This document shows, one piece after another, positions 1 through 11,997 of a DNA stretch of 64,000 nt (position 1 is its first letter; every line of letters starts with the position of its first letter). Position numbers and translations under genes: made by a program. The notes beneath the pieces are model-generated. The model saw only the letters and a program-made list of their open reading frames with translations. It was not told where the DNA came from and did no database searches. Where the stretch lies: assembly GCA_007844125.1 (NCBI GenBank), contig CM017567.1, forward strand, positions 33,644,009-33,708,008. Reading direction: 5' to 3'. The DNA comes from Sinonovacula constricta (lineage: Eukaryota; Mollusca; Bivalvia; Cardiida; Solecurtidae).

Positions 1-967
1 AATTATAATACATTTTATTACAATTTGACTGAAAAGAGGCTAATTTTACCATTTATTAATTTAGAAATTTTAATGCACAGATAAATATGTTTATCTAAAG
101 CAAATTCCCGCTTGATACTTCACAAATACACGTTTAAAGTGATTATATTTAATGGAAAGCGTGATATCTACAAAACAATGAAAGCGTTTAGAAAATATAC
201 TGCAGCTGTTAATTCTAGTATGTGTTTTTCCATATTTTAAATAAACAAAACTATTTTAACGGCAGTGATGTTTGCACGTAGATAGTTTATGTTTACTCTT
301 TCAGACAAAATATATTTATTTATTTGAAAAAGACAAATTAACGTTTAATGCTACCAATTTTGAAAATAATCCCATCGACTCATCCGAAATTATAGTTAGA
401 TGCCCTTACATTATATATTAATAAACTGCTGGAAACCTTTTTAGTTTTGCATAACTTTTAAAGCAAGGAAAATAAAATTAATTGTTCAGAATGCCAATCA
501 TGAGTACACAAGGTATGGCTGTGCCTTTATCAAAATGTTATTACAACTGGAAATTTTAAACTGCCTATTTATATATGAAATGTAAGCAAAAATATAAAAC
601 AGAGAGATAAATTAAATGTTTCGAGGTCGTTTGATTATGAAGCAACTCTAAATCAAAATTGACAACAAACTTTGTTAAGTGAAAAGTACATGGAATCATA
701 GGATAGACTCTTGGTTGGCTTCAATTTGTAGAAGTAAAATATGTAATAGCGTTTGGATTAAAATTATAATCAAAATTGTGTTTGTAAGACTGTCGAATAC
801 AGCTGATTATGTCGCCAATTAATGCACACTGGCGGGAGGGTTGTTTTAGGGATAATCATTGAAACGATTAAAGTCCTTTGGAACTTATTTTGTTTTATTT
901 ACTTTCATTTCTATTTTCTAATTGATACGGTTTATTGGTTTATTGTGTTTATCGTGCTACCAAGAGT
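1..967. other. AT-rich sequence without recognised genes
   Basis: I see no exon, RNA gene or clear repeat here. Confidence 0.6.
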
Positions 968-1215
968 ATTTCAGTTATCTGGAGACTGTGTTCATGTGAA
1001 GCAGATATAGTGCTGCCTGTACTGTGTATAGCATGCCGTGAACACCTGGCATGATACCACACCCAGTCACATTATCCTGACACCGGGCTAACCGGTCGTG
1101 AAACTGCCCTAATATTTGCCTGAGCGTTGGCCATGGTGCTATACCATTACCATTTCAAACGACTTTGATATGTCGCGGTGCGGGATCGAACACGGGACCT
1201 CCCATACCTGGACCA
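968..1215 (-). mobile_element. SINE family B, copy 1
   Basis: Read on the minus strand it carries a B-box-like GTGTTCGATCCCG, then the family body with AGCATGCC and GACACC blocks, ending near TCTCCAGATAACTGAAA. It aligns by eye with 19911-20120 (+) and 25676-25933 (-). The A-box end is degraded in this copy. Confidence 0.65.
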
Positions 1216-2204
1216 CTATATACGGATTAACTTTTTACATATCATGCTATTCCGAGTATACTCGACAGACAGTTGCATGAACAGTCATGAAATACCTTAA
1301 CGAAGGCAAATAGCTTTGCTAACATACATCTTATAACATACCGTGTGCTTACTTAGCCTCTTTTGGATATCTTAATGTACATCATAATTTTGACAATTAC
1401 AAAAAGAGCATTACAATAATGCATAATGCAGGAATGTTCCATGTTTTAGCATAGCAACTATTTGTTTGCAAAGAAGTTTACGCTTTGCATCCTCACAAAA
1501 TTTCATGACATTCACATGTCAAATACATTTTGTGTTTGGATTGTTACAAAAACGTCTTCAATATTGACTTTAATCGACTGCGGCGTAGTGTCGCCAAAGG
1601 TGCATCAAAACTTGGGGAAATGGTCAAAATATCGTGAATGAATGAGCTCAGTGTGCTACTGGATGTCTGAATATTGCTTTTTACCTAATTCACCATTACT
1701 AGAATGAAAAGTTAATATTTTGAAGAATATTACACCGAATAGTACACCGTGTACTTCAAGGAGAAAAGTAAACTACTTAATTAAACATTTACTATTCTGA
1801 AAGTGATTTAAAATGTACCTCCCCACAATGCCCGCCCAACCACAACACCCCCACCACACCCCACCACCACCAGTTTCGGTCCTGTCATAATGTATTATAT
1901 ACTGGACTATATTGTCCAGTTTACATCTGAGGTTGCTTAGAATTAGATTTGTTTTACTCTCCTACTTAAGTTTCATCAGGCCTTTCCTAACTGTAAATAA
2001 AAAAAGTAATAACCAAACCTTGAATATAATGTATAACACTTAATAAGCAACAAGAAACAAACAAACAACAACAAAAAATCCCCTACATGGATATTTCACT
2101 TCAATCATGGCTTTTTTAACCAGTTAGCTCTCCATTGACTCCTCAACAAACGTCTTTTTAGAAATGAAACGATACTTTTTAGTTCATTTACACCAGTCAA
2201 AAAA

Positions 2205-2463
2205 GAGAGTCGGCTTGCGGATCGGGAGGTCGCGGGTTCAAACCCTGGCCGGGTCAAACCAAAGACTTTAATGTTGGTAGTAGTGGCTTCCCTCCTAACG
2301 CTCGGGGCTAACGGTACAGCAATACGATTGACTCGTCGGTGTCGGTATAATGGACCGGCCGGGTTCAGTCCCTGGGCACCTCATAAGTGCCCCGTTGCTA
2401 TAACGATAGAAATGTCGCTGCACAATATCGGCAAAAATGCCGACTTATCCCATCCCATCCTTT
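2205..2463 (+). mobile_element. SINE family A, copy 1 (5'-truncated)
   Basis: It contains GGGTTCAAACCC (B box) and the family body through TAAGTGCCCCGTTGC, AAATGTCGCTGCAC and GGCAAAAATGCCG. The A-box part of the tRNA-like head is missing, and the copy begins at about CGGCTTGCGGATCGGG. It matches 4138-4409, 9192-9469 and 25045-25330. Confidence 0.72.
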
Positions 2464-2502
2464 ACACAGTACAATGTACCTAAACTAAATGTGTTAGCTA
2501 AG

Positions 2503-2620
2503 AAGTCGGCGGATTGGTAGCTTAGCCATGTAATTAAACTGTAATTGAAGAAGTCATGCAGTAATTACAGGTTAAACTAATGTCGGTGATAGTTGGCTTT
2601 CTAATATGTTAGACCTGAGC
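2503..2620. repeat. Dispersed repeat G, copy 1
   Basis: It shares AATTGAAGAAGTCATGCAGT, a TTACAG block and ATGTCGGTGATAGTTGGCTT with 12630-12735. Identity is moderate. Confidence 0.4.
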
Positions 2621-3612
2621 CACATGCCAATTTTGTAGTTCATTGCACATATAACCTTTTTTTAATGAAGTGCCTTTTACGGTAATGAATATGGAAAATG
2701 TTTGAGATGGAAATGTGACGCAATTATCATACATATCTATATGCAAGACACTAGGTTCATTGGCTGTTAATAAACGTGATAGGAATATTATGCGCAACGA
2801 GCTATATTTGCAACATGTTCAACATTGCTAAAGTGCTTTTCATAGAAACGCATTGCTTACTTTCTGAAAATGTCTTCTATTACACGCATAGCGAATATTA
2901 TATTATAAACTAAAATAATGTTAAATAAGATTGATCATAGATCCTTTAAAATAGTAGACAAACATTGATTTCGAGATGAAGAGAACTTTAGGGAGACTAT
3001 TTAAATATGTCGGAAATAGGTGCAAGTATATATAGTTATATACTTATCTTTTTATTATTGCTATTATTATCAATAATAAATAACTTATATTTCGCTTTTT
3101 CTTTCGGCCACTGTTAACATTTGAACATCATATTTTTTAACACTAAACAAAGAAAACTATAATATAAAAGTACATATATTGTATACGTATATATTTCATT
3201 TGTTCCTGTGAATAAACTGTTTTAGATAATATTACGGTTATAGAAGGATGGCTTTACATTAACAACATGATTTAATTTGTAAACATTGGGTCGATATACC
3301 AACACATTGAAATGTCTTTCTCAAAAATTTAGATAAGTCAAGAAAACACAAAAGCGCCTTTCAGTTTATACATTTTTAACAACGTTTCTAAATCCGCATA
3401 TTTAAACGTATAATTTAGACTAGTGTCCTCAATCAACAAAATACGTGCAAAACAGACTGTGTGTATAAAATTGTTTGTAAAAAAATATAGTTGACTGGAT
3501 ACAAGTGCATTTCATTTTTTTCTGCGTATCAAGTCATACCAACACGTAATTTACATACCAAACTTTGAGTGGTTTTGTAGACAGCGTGCATGCTGCTTGC
3601 TGTGAATAAAAC

Positions 3613-3732
3613 ATGAACACTGCAAGAAAGGAACTCGACAAACAGTTCGAAGAACAACCAGACAGACATTACTCCTTGGAAGAAGAACTTATCAATAACC
3701 GCGCTTTCCAGCGGGGAGTTTTGGGGGACTAA
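3613..3732 (+). CDS. Short charged open reading frame, 39 codons, unidentified
   Basis: ATG at 3613 to TAA at 3730-3732 encodes a peptide rich in Glu, Asp, Arg and Gln (starts MNTARKELDKQFEEQP). The composition is unusually protein-like for this AT-rich region, and the stretch is locally richer in GC. No homologue is recognised and no splice context or promoter is visible. It may be an exon fragment or chance. Confidence 0.15.
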   Translation: MNTARKELDKQFEEQPDRHYSLEEELINNRAFQRGVLGD

Positions 3733-4137
3733 AGTGCAACGCTGTCTTTAACACAGCGGCTAAGTACGCAGCTAAGATAAATCATGTTATTTGTATCAGA
3801 ACCAAAAGTACACCAACAAAATACCTAAATTTGTAGTTCACTTGATCTGTTACCGAAAAATAAACCAAGTCTTCATGAATCTTTAGCGACATTACATCGC
3901 AATCGATTTAGTCGATATTAATAAAGCTTGTATTATAATCCAAATACCAAATATATTTGACTATAAACGTCATTAAACAAGTTAACATGCGTATATAATA
4001 TACATTAGCCTCTGAGCATCAATGTTGAGAACTAGTGGGTTATTAACAACGTACATCTGTGCCAAGACATTACCTAAAAGTTTGGACACACTGGTAATAT
4101 AAACTTACAACCTGTATTATTAAGTATTCTTTGACAG

Positions 4138-4409
4138 GCCGCAATAGTTCAGGTGGTAGAGCGTAGGCTTGCGGATCGGGAGGTCGTGGTCGTGGCCGGG
4201 TCAAACCAAAGACTTTTAAGTTGGTAGTAGCGGCTTCCCTCCTAACACTCGGGGCGAATGGGGACAGCATTACACCTGACTCGTCAGTGTCAGTATAATG
4301 GACGGCCGGGTTCAGTCCCTGGGCACCTCATAAGTGCCCCTGTGTTATAATGATAGAAATGTCGCTGCGCATTATCGGCAAAAATGCCGGCTAATCCCAG
4401 TCCCATCCC
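4138..4409 (+). mobile_element. SINE family A, copy 2, with target-site duplication
   Basis: It begins GCCGCAATAGTTCAGGTGG (tRNA A-box-like) and ends near AATCCCAGTCCCATCCC. It is flanked by TATTCTTTGACAG (4125-4137) and TATTCTTTGCCAG (4410-4422), a 13-bp duplication with one mismatch, as expected for LINE-mediated insertion. The B box is damaged in this copy. Confidence 0.78.
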
Positions 4410-4620
4410 TATTCTTTGCCAGAAAATTGTAACACAACACGTTACAATAATTAATTGTGGAACGATTAGGAACAGATATTGGAGGATGTCCGTACACAAG
4501 GACAAAACGCTGATGTAGTAAAAACAACAACAATAACTTTAATGTTGTATACATCCTGGACCCAATCTCCAACGCAGTGATCTCCCCCTTTCAGTAAGGA
4601 GAATCTCTGCTACCACACAG

Positions 4621-4646
4621 AAATCCTTCCAGATCTGGAAGGATTT
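4621..4646. repeat. Perfect 26-bp palindrome
   Basis: AAATCCTTCCAGA is followed directly by its exact reverse complement, with no loop (centre at the BglII-like AGATCT). A T10 run follows within 4 bp. Confidence 0.95.
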
Positions 4647-4811
4647 GATTTTTTTTTACTTTTAATGTTTGTTCAGTAAAATCACAATCGAAATGAATGT
4701 GTATGTTAGACAACGACTAATAATGGATGAAAAAACAAATTCTAACGATAAAGAAAAAAAAATGTATTTATCACTACAATCGTAACAACTCGGCCATTTC
4801 CATCCTTTCGC

Positions 4812-5034
4812 CAAGGTCGAAATTTCATTGTTACACCGGTTCAATGTAAACAATCAATAGATGCTGTTGAAGAAATTCACAAAATAATAACGGAGTTTGA
4901 CTCCTCCATAAAAGCGAAACCCAAACAGATCGAGTGTCTGCAGTCTCTGTTGGCAGGCAAAGACGTCATAGCTAATCTGCCTGTTGGTTACTATCGTCAC
5001 GTGACTTTGTATGATGGCAGTGGTTTTAAGCGAG
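4812..5034 (+). pseudogene. RecQ-like helicase fragment, truncated at the Walker A region
   Basis: One + frame reads through SIDAVEEIHKIITEFDSSIK, then AKPKQIECLQSLLAGKDVIA and NLPVGYYRHV to a TAG at 5032-5034. The pattern P-x-Q-x-E/x-C-L-x-S-L-L-x-G-K-D-V-x-x-x-L-P-x-G-Y matches the Q-motif and motif I region of RecQ-like helicases, where G-Y-G-K-S should follow. Here the sequence departs right after GY, so the ATP-binding Lys is missing. No further helicase motif follows. It is either a dead fragment from one of the multiplied RecQ-like genes of molluscs and cnidarians, or an isolated exon cut off at its junction. The first reading is preferred because no donor or other exon is evident. Confidence 0.5.
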
Positions 5035-6683
5035 CGTAGCGATGTCGTAAACCCTGTGCGGAGTTTGTCCTGGACCAACTAGACCTAGTCCAAATAATCA
5101 GAAGAACCGATGGCACGTTTTGTTATTTAGACTGTTCTTCTCGAATCTATCCAGTGTAATCACAAAGTTTCCGCCCGATTACGTTCCCAAATCAAACAAT
5201 TACGCTTAAATTTCACAGCTATTTGCTAGATTATACTTCCTTTACTCTCGTATATATTTAGGATTTGTTTAAGGTCGCCTACGGGAAACACTTCAATAAA
5301 AGCATAACTGTTGACTAAACGATTTCTAAATAATCGCAATCGTTTAACCATTGTGCCCGGTATAAATTAAGTGTAAGGAAAAACGAAGTTCAGTGAAACA
5401 CGTTGAATAAAAAATGTTTCTCTATTATACCATAAATGAGTGATAGATAGAGGGAAAATAAATATAACAAGTATAAGCACAAATTATTTTTCTTCAACAC
5501 AATAATGAATAAGACTTGTAAAGATATATACACTTTTTCTAGGAAATACCTCCGAAGTATACAAGTAACATTGTGACACGTTGTGAATATACGTATGACA
5601 CATTTACATGAATATGAAAAACGTGATCCTGAAAAATAATCCTGACAAATACAATTATTATGAAAGGTATGCTGCCTTGTCAATTTTGGGACCACTTTCT
5701 AAGAATCCTGCACAGAAACATTACCTATTCCTATTTCTTTGGTTAATGGTGTAGCTGTCTCTGTTCCAAAACTACACGAACCCGTTTACTTATGTTTCTT
5801 TTTAATAAGACGTTTTACACCAAAGGCTATATTTCAACAAGTTTGGGACATGGACTAGTTATGTTTTTCATCTTGGGCTTACCAATAATCCAATTTTGTA
5901 CATAACTTAAGGAAAGTTCCTGAAAAATTGAGTTAGACAGTTACTTCTTAGTTTGAGGTGTACAGTCTGTTATTAAATTATAGGATACAACCTGCGAAAA
6001 ATAGCTTATGTCACTTTAAGTTACTTAAACTGTAGACTTGCTGTTAGCATTTTGAAATAAGTATTTCTCTCTTCTAAGTATGATAATTCGGTCTTTTTGG
6101 AAATTACTGCAAAGGTTTGCAACACAAGGTTGTACATAGTGGTTTAGAAAATGTTATATATGGTCGAATTATTAACTTATTTTGAGAAAAGTAAACAATT
6201 TTAGGCAATACAATATTGTTGTGGCTAGAAACATCTGCTATCTGCTCATGAAGCCATGTGCTAATGGTCCCCGAGACGTTTTGAACTGAATCATTACAGC
6301 TGATAAGTTTTTGATAGTAAGAACAAATGAATTATGTTGCCATTAGTTTTGTAAATTGATTCAAGACCTTGGTTTGTTTGCATGAATCATCTAAGCGCCA
6401 GCAAATACTGCCTAGCATGTCCCTCTACAACAAGTGCATAAACCATTGTAAGACTTAATAAACGAAGTCCTGTTTATGATCTGTACTGCAATATTTAACT
6501 ATTTATATTTCTGGTTGGAATTTGTGACGGATATATTTAACTAACTACATACGAGCGTTTTGTGGCATTAACTTGCAGGTTAGTTGTGCGTGCAGATACT
6601 GTAATGCATGGAAGTTTATGTCGAAACCTTGAAAACAGGTGGATGAAAATTGTACCTACTTTTACCAACACATTCTCTGTTAA

Positions 6684-7170
6684 AGGTGGTATACGATAGT
6701 TTGTACCAAAATTATTTTCTTCAAATAACCAAATGAATTATCAATACCTGAAAAATTATCAGGAAATGCTATTTATTGATGTCATACACCTGTAAGAGAA
6801 AGTGAACCATAACGACAAAAATCGTCATTACATAAGAAAGTACTTCCTGTCTGAGCGACGCTGCAATTAGCTATTTTAAATATAAGAAAACAAAATGACC
6901 ATTAATGTTTTCGTTCATTCACGTCATGCGCTCTGACGTCGAAGTCTGTTATAGCAGTAATCCCAATCGTTCTTAATCATAGCTTTAAAAGGGATGACAT
7001 TTTTAGAATTTGGTTACTAGTTCTATCGCCTTAAAATTGAGATACTGTTGAAAATCGTCTAAGCTTAGACTAAAGTATGATCCTCAAGTAGAAGCTAAGC
7101 ACAAATACTCCAAATAGCGGTCATATATTGTTACATATATTTAACATAGGCAAACTGTCGGCTACCACCT
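6684..7170. mobile_element. MITE-like element D, copy 1, TTAA target duplication
   Basis: The left end AGGTGGTATACGATAGTTTG and right end CAAACTGTCGGCTACCACCT are imperfect inverted repeats of about 20 bp. TTAA lies immediately outside each end (6680-6683 and 7171-7174). The 487-bp interior has no coding potential and matches 29964-30431 along its length. A 37-bp poly-T begins 9 bp after the right border. TTAA duplications are the hallmark of piggyBac-type insertion, but the terminal sequence does not begin with the usual CCY. Confidence 0.75.
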
Positions 7171-7178
7171 TTAAACGT

Positions 7179-7179
<1 letters not shown>

Positions 7180-7216
<37 letters not shown>
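7180..7216. repeat. Poly-T tract, 37 nt
   Basis: An uninterrupted T run adjacent to the right border of MITE copy 1. Confidence 0.95.
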
Positions 7217-7219
<3 letters not shown>

Positions 7220-8086
7220 TATTTTATCAGTGTTTCCATTTCATTAAATTTCTTGAGAGTAAATTTCAAAATATATAGCCAATCTGTTTTCGAACTTCGT
7301 TTAAGTGCATCTATTTTCGACTTGATTGACACAAGATTATTATCATATTTTTAGCACATCATTTCTCTTGGCAAAACTATTTTGACAATAGTAAAATGCA
7401 TTTCGTAGCCATAAGGTGCAAAGGTAATTCATCACTACACTCACACATGCCGGTTGTCTAAATTATATACCCAACCCATAAAATCTGATACATGGTACTG
7501 CCTTCTCTTAGTCTGGTCTCAGGAGGCGCTATTAATGTCAATTAGCATGTGCTAACTCGTTGTCTGTGTAGAAAAACCAATGTATTATTTAGGACAGCAG
7601 CATTTCAGGACAGAAAATCAAGACTTGTTCACACGCTTTACTCGAGAGATATGATAACACCCCGAGAGGTGAAGAAACCTACATGCACTGTCTTTTGTGT
7701 TCATTTATATACATGTGTGTCTTATTTTAAAACAAACACGTCAATAAATGCAACAAACACATTAAATCTTATGCATTTGTCATTAATTCAGTATTTGGTT
7801 TTATTTCTTTATAAACTATTTTAGGTTATCAAGTACGATTCTGCCACATACAAAGATTAGAACAAATACGAATTAGGAAATTGCAGACTGTGTTATTATT
7901 TCGTCTTTTAAATATGAATATATGAAAAAAAGCCTCAAACATTAAACCCAAATATTTTCTTAGCTGCACGTGTACAATCATGATCGCTCAATTCCATTAA
8001 TATAAACTATTCCATGATCTTGAAGAGACATTTAGAGACTGAGACATTTTAAAGTAATTAGATTATTCCATAAATCTGTAAAAGGA

Positions 8087-8255
8087 GGAACTTTTGCCGA
8101 TTGACCGTTCCAAGGCGGTAACTGATGGGTTTTTTATGTTTGTTATGTCTCGTCTCTGTGTTTTTGTCACATTTACATTTACCTTGTTTGCCTTTGTCTA
8201 CTGGTAGATAAAATTTAAATATCTGTCAAAATTTTGATAGGACGTTTTCTTATTT
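8087..8255 (+). repeat. Dispersed repeat C1, copy 1
   Basis: It contains TTTTGCCGATTGACCGTTCC, AAGGCGGTAACTGATG, GTTATGTCTCGTCTCTGTG and TTTTGTCACATTTACATTTACC. These match 43655-43888 (+) and 14528-14662 (-). Confidence 0.6.
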
Positions 8256-8379
8256 ACCTATTGTTATCACAATTTGATACGAACCAGTCTGTACTGCTTG
8301 TAAATAAACGAAAGTGGAAACGGCAAAGCAGTCGTTATTGGTAATTCAAATGTGAAATATAGTTTGATTTCTTATTAGT

Positions 8380-8640
8380 TAACACCCTACCCCATTTGTT
8401 GTCAAGATCTGCCAGTTTCGGCTTAAGCATCTCATTTAGTCCCTTTCGCCGACTGACCGTTCTCAAATCGGAAACTATATGGTTTGCTCTATTTGTTTAA
8501 TGATTCTGCACAGATTTGATTTTTCTTGTACATTTGGTTTGCATGTGGATATATTTGTATTGCGCCTTTTTAGGTTTAGTGTATGTTGCAATGATTATGG
8601 GACTTCGTAATAGTTTAGTATTAATAAGGCATTTGTTGCC
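8380..8640 (+). repeat. Dispersed repeat C2, copy 1
   Basis: It shares the head TTCGCCGACTGACCGTTCTC with family C1. Its tail differs: TTTGGTTTGCATGTGGATA followed by GTGTATGTTGCAATGATTAT. The tail matches 41850-42110 (-), 51607-51640 (-) and 53375-53410 (+). Confidence 0.5.
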
Positions 8641-8698
8641 AAGATGTGCCAGCCACTGCTTAAGAAGGTACAAGTCACACTCTTATGTGTTTGTGCTT

Positions 8699-8711
8699 GT
8701 GTGTGTGTGTG

Positions 8712-8742
<31 letters not shown>

Positions 8743-8795
8743 TGCACGTGTGTGTGAGTACGTGTGTGTGTGTGTGCCTGTGCGTGCGTGTGTGT

Positions 8796-8830
<35 letters not shown>
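8699..8830. repeat. (TG)n microsatellite, interrupted
   Basis: About 130 bp of TG dinucleotides with a few interruptions such as TTTGTGCACG and GAGTACG. Confidence 0.95.
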
Positions 8831-8836
<6 letters not shown>

Positions 8837-9191
8837 ATTAATTAAATTCATCATACATGCATAAAAGAGGAACACAACACAATTCTAAACAATATTCACA
8901 AAGCACGACACCCAGGGTCCGTCCTTAAGAACCTAGGTACGGTTTACTTTCCGAAATCCTTTCGTGATTTAGCATATACATGTACAATACTTGTTACCTT
9001 TAAATGTATCGCATGTACAATATTGCCTTATGCTTGTCAACGCGTTAATTAATTTTTAGTAGAATATTAATTAAATTTAAACTGAGATATTGTGAACAAA
9101 CCATACTCATAACTGTAATCATATTATTCATATTAATTAAAATCCTATTAATTTTTAGGTCATGGTATTACGATTTAATATCCAGATTTAA

Positions 9192-9469
9192 GACCGGCCG
9201 CAATAGCTTAGGTGGTTAAGCGTCGGCATGCGGTTCGGGAGGTCGTAGGCTCAAACCCCGGCCGGGTCAAATCAAAGACCTAAAAGTTGGAAGTAGTGGC
9301 TTCCCTCCTAAGGCTCGGGGCTAAGGGACAGCATTACGCCTGACTCGTCTGTGTAAGTACAATTGACCGGCCGGGTTCAGTCATTACGAACCTCATAAGT
9401 GCCCCTGTGCTTTAATGATGGAAATGTCGCTGCACAGTATCGGCAAAAATGTCTGCAAATCCCATACAA
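9192..9469 (+). mobile_element. SINE family A, copy 3, with target-site duplication
   Basis: It starts near GGCCGCAATAGCTTAGGTGG and has the B box GGCTCAAACCCC and the standard family body. It is flanked by perfect 11-bp repeats TCCAGATTTAA at 9181-9191 and 9470-9480, which fixes the borders. Confidence 0.82.
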
Positions 9470-10599
9470 TCCAGATTTAATATGTTCCTTGACGTGTTAG
9501 TTTGAGTTATAAACTGGAATTGTAAATGAATATGTATTAATGTTTATGAATGTTGTAGCATTATGTCGTATCTTACGTAACATTGTTTCATATTCTTCAC
9601 TGTCTGCATTTAAAAAGCAACAGGGCACATAGTTGATAAAAAAAACACTGGTGTGTAGTAACAACAGGATAAAGGTTTATTATTGTAGTCAGACTGGAAT
9701 AAATATACGTTTGTTTTTTCTCATGAACCAAATAAAACAGATAATATTTTGGTAAGACCATACCATTCCTTCTCAATGCCGTATGATTAACGATGTTTGT
9801 GTTAAATGCCAGATGTTCTCACACAAATAGCTTTAATTGCTGCATTAATATAATTACTACACCAATTTCGTATCAAGATAAATTTCTCATTGCTTTAGGG
9901 AGTTAACTAGGTTAGAGTTAATGTCGCAATAAAGCGTCTAAGCACATTTGACAATTTAATTCCGATTTCAAAGACAAATATATGAAATTATAAATGAATG
10001 TACTGGGTGCTGTTTTATTTCCCTACGGTAAATATATTGTTTCTGTTTGCAGATTATGTTTACATATATAAACAACAACTTAAAAATATTTATGTTGAAA
10101 ACAGTCCAGCTGTCATTGTACATGTACCTTTCAGACAAAAACAACATTAGTAGACTTTAAGCACTGTAAATTGATAGTTATAGTCTAACCACGTGACTAT
10201 ATTAATCATTGTGTCATTGAATGTATTCTCGTAAATAAAGTAGCTATCATTTCTTTTGACTTCACTTTACCATGGTGTATTTATTTCACATTAAAAAAAA
10301 TCATTTCGAAGCCAAGTGGCATAACAAGTAAAAACGTAAACAAACATAACGTTCCGCAACGATTCCTATAATTAAACTACATCAATTTTGATCATATCAA
10401 TAGTTGATAATGTCAATGCATGTTTTTTACAAATGATGGTTACCAGAAAATGACACATCACAATGTTCTCAGAAATGGGTTCGCAAGGCAAAAATCAAGA
10501 CAAAAAACAGACTTGTGGAAACTGATATGTCTAAAGAATAAAAGTCAAGAATGCTTGAGTTTTCACAGCAGTCATTATTAAAAGAAAATACTGCTTTGA

Positions 10600-10745
10600 A
10601 TTTCAGACACTAGACCTGTTTACATAATGAAATAAAAAGGACGTGTCAGCATATTTTGACAAAGTAAGGCATCTTTGCAATCGGGAAATTACTGTTTGTG
10701 CTTCTGAATAAAATTAAACAGAAGAAAATATTTTTTTAACTGAAT
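10600..10745. repeat. Degenerate dispersed repeat pair, copy 1
   Basis: TTTCAGACACTAGACCTGTT and ATGAAATAAAAAGGACG, then a late AATAAAATTAAACAGAAG, run parallel to 13785-13915 at low identity. Confidence 0.3.
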
Positions 10746-11934
10746 TTCATTTTCTACACAAAACAAAATTGGAATAATAGAAGAATGAATTTGTTATTTT
10801 TTACAAGTGTTTCTTTTATTAATCTGTTACTTTAACTTAGACCTTCATCATGTGTTATGATTTCATGTATGTAGGTTTTCTGAAATCTGACATGTTATGC
10901 ATACAACGCCTTTTTTATGGATTTTACTAGTGATCGAAATCAATGTAAGTCTTTTGTTATAAAAATTAAATATCGTATCATATAGGTATGCAAAATACGT
11001 TAACGAGCAATTACCAAAAAAGTGATGAACATGCTGTGTTTCGTGCATGCTCACTGATAACATATATGTCCCTGTATATAAATATGTATTACAGCAACAT
11101 GCAACGCTCTATGTGGCATTCGCAGGAACATAATTTCCTAAACATGGAGACTTAATTAAATATTTAATCAATAGTATTATCAACATTATTAAGTGACATT
11201 TCAAAGTTGTAGTTTTCATAAGCAAATCTAAAACAAACTTATAATATTAAAAAAGACAACAACAAATATTGCTTGTTTTCATTTGATAATTTATTATTTC
11301 AAGGATCGCACAATCTTCGGCAAAGAATTATCTCGGAGTACTAAAACGTCATTAGTACTTGTTAAAATATGTTCGTTATGATTATTTTCTTGTACAAATG
11401 GGAATAACATGTCCTCAATTCTAGCCTTTAGATTTTATTTTATGAAACAAAAATTTACAAACAAATGAGACATGCTTTGTTATAATTTAGCATGTTGTCT
11501 TTAAAGGAACTTTATTAATATAAGAGAATTGTTTTGAAACATGTGTCCTGGCATAGAACAATATCAATCATGTACACTCATCACAGAACAATAACAAATC
11601 GGAAATTATAATTAGATGTTGTTTTACGTACTTACTTACTTATATATGTGCGTGTGTGCGTGCGTGCATGTGTGTGTATACAACCCGCAAAAAATATAAA
11701 TAACGGGATGCTTTATTTATGATAATGTGTTTATTTGTTTGCAAATGCCTATCTTCAGAGTTTACATACATGAGATTTGTTAAATTGCATCTGCAATTAT
11801 GTTATTACATAAGTATAAAGTAGTTTTCTCTCTAGCCGTTCTGAAAATATATTTTCGCTGCATGAAAAAACTTTAGATCTAACAAATCACGATTTTCAAG
11901 TAAAAAAGAAACAATGAGTTGGCCTGTAATATAT

Positions 11935-11947
11935 TTATATATATATA

Positions 11948-11996
<49 letters not shown>
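11935..11996. repeat. (TA)n followed by a 46-nt poly-A
   Basis: A short TA run passes into A from 11951 to 11996, then ACACACACAC. It could be the A-tail of a retroposed sequence, but no body is recognised upstream. Confidence 0.9.

Positions 11997-11997
<1 letters not shown>

Larger units (their letters stand above)
1216..4124. other. Gene-poor block with a C/A-rich patch
   Basis: Apart from SINE copy A1, repeat G copy 1 and the short frame at 3613, there is a CCACC-rich purine-poor patch at about 1815-1875. Nothing else is recognised. Confidence 0.55.
4423..6679. other. Gene-poor block around the helicase remnant
   Basis: Contains the 26-bp palindrome and the RecQ-like fragment. The remainder, including the 101-codon minus-strand stretch at 5390-5695 with no recognisable motif, is AT-rich and unassigned. 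Confidence 0.55.

Noticed and set aside
2205..2463. Functional tRNA genes at GGTTCGA-type words (also 4138, 9192, 18778, 24808, 25045, 25676)
   Set aside because: None folds into a complete cloverleaf with an acceptor stem. Several carry SINE bodies and target-site duplications.
8516..8833. 105-codon frame ending in Cys-Val repeats
   Set aside because: It begins in dispersed repeat C2 and runs into (TG)n.
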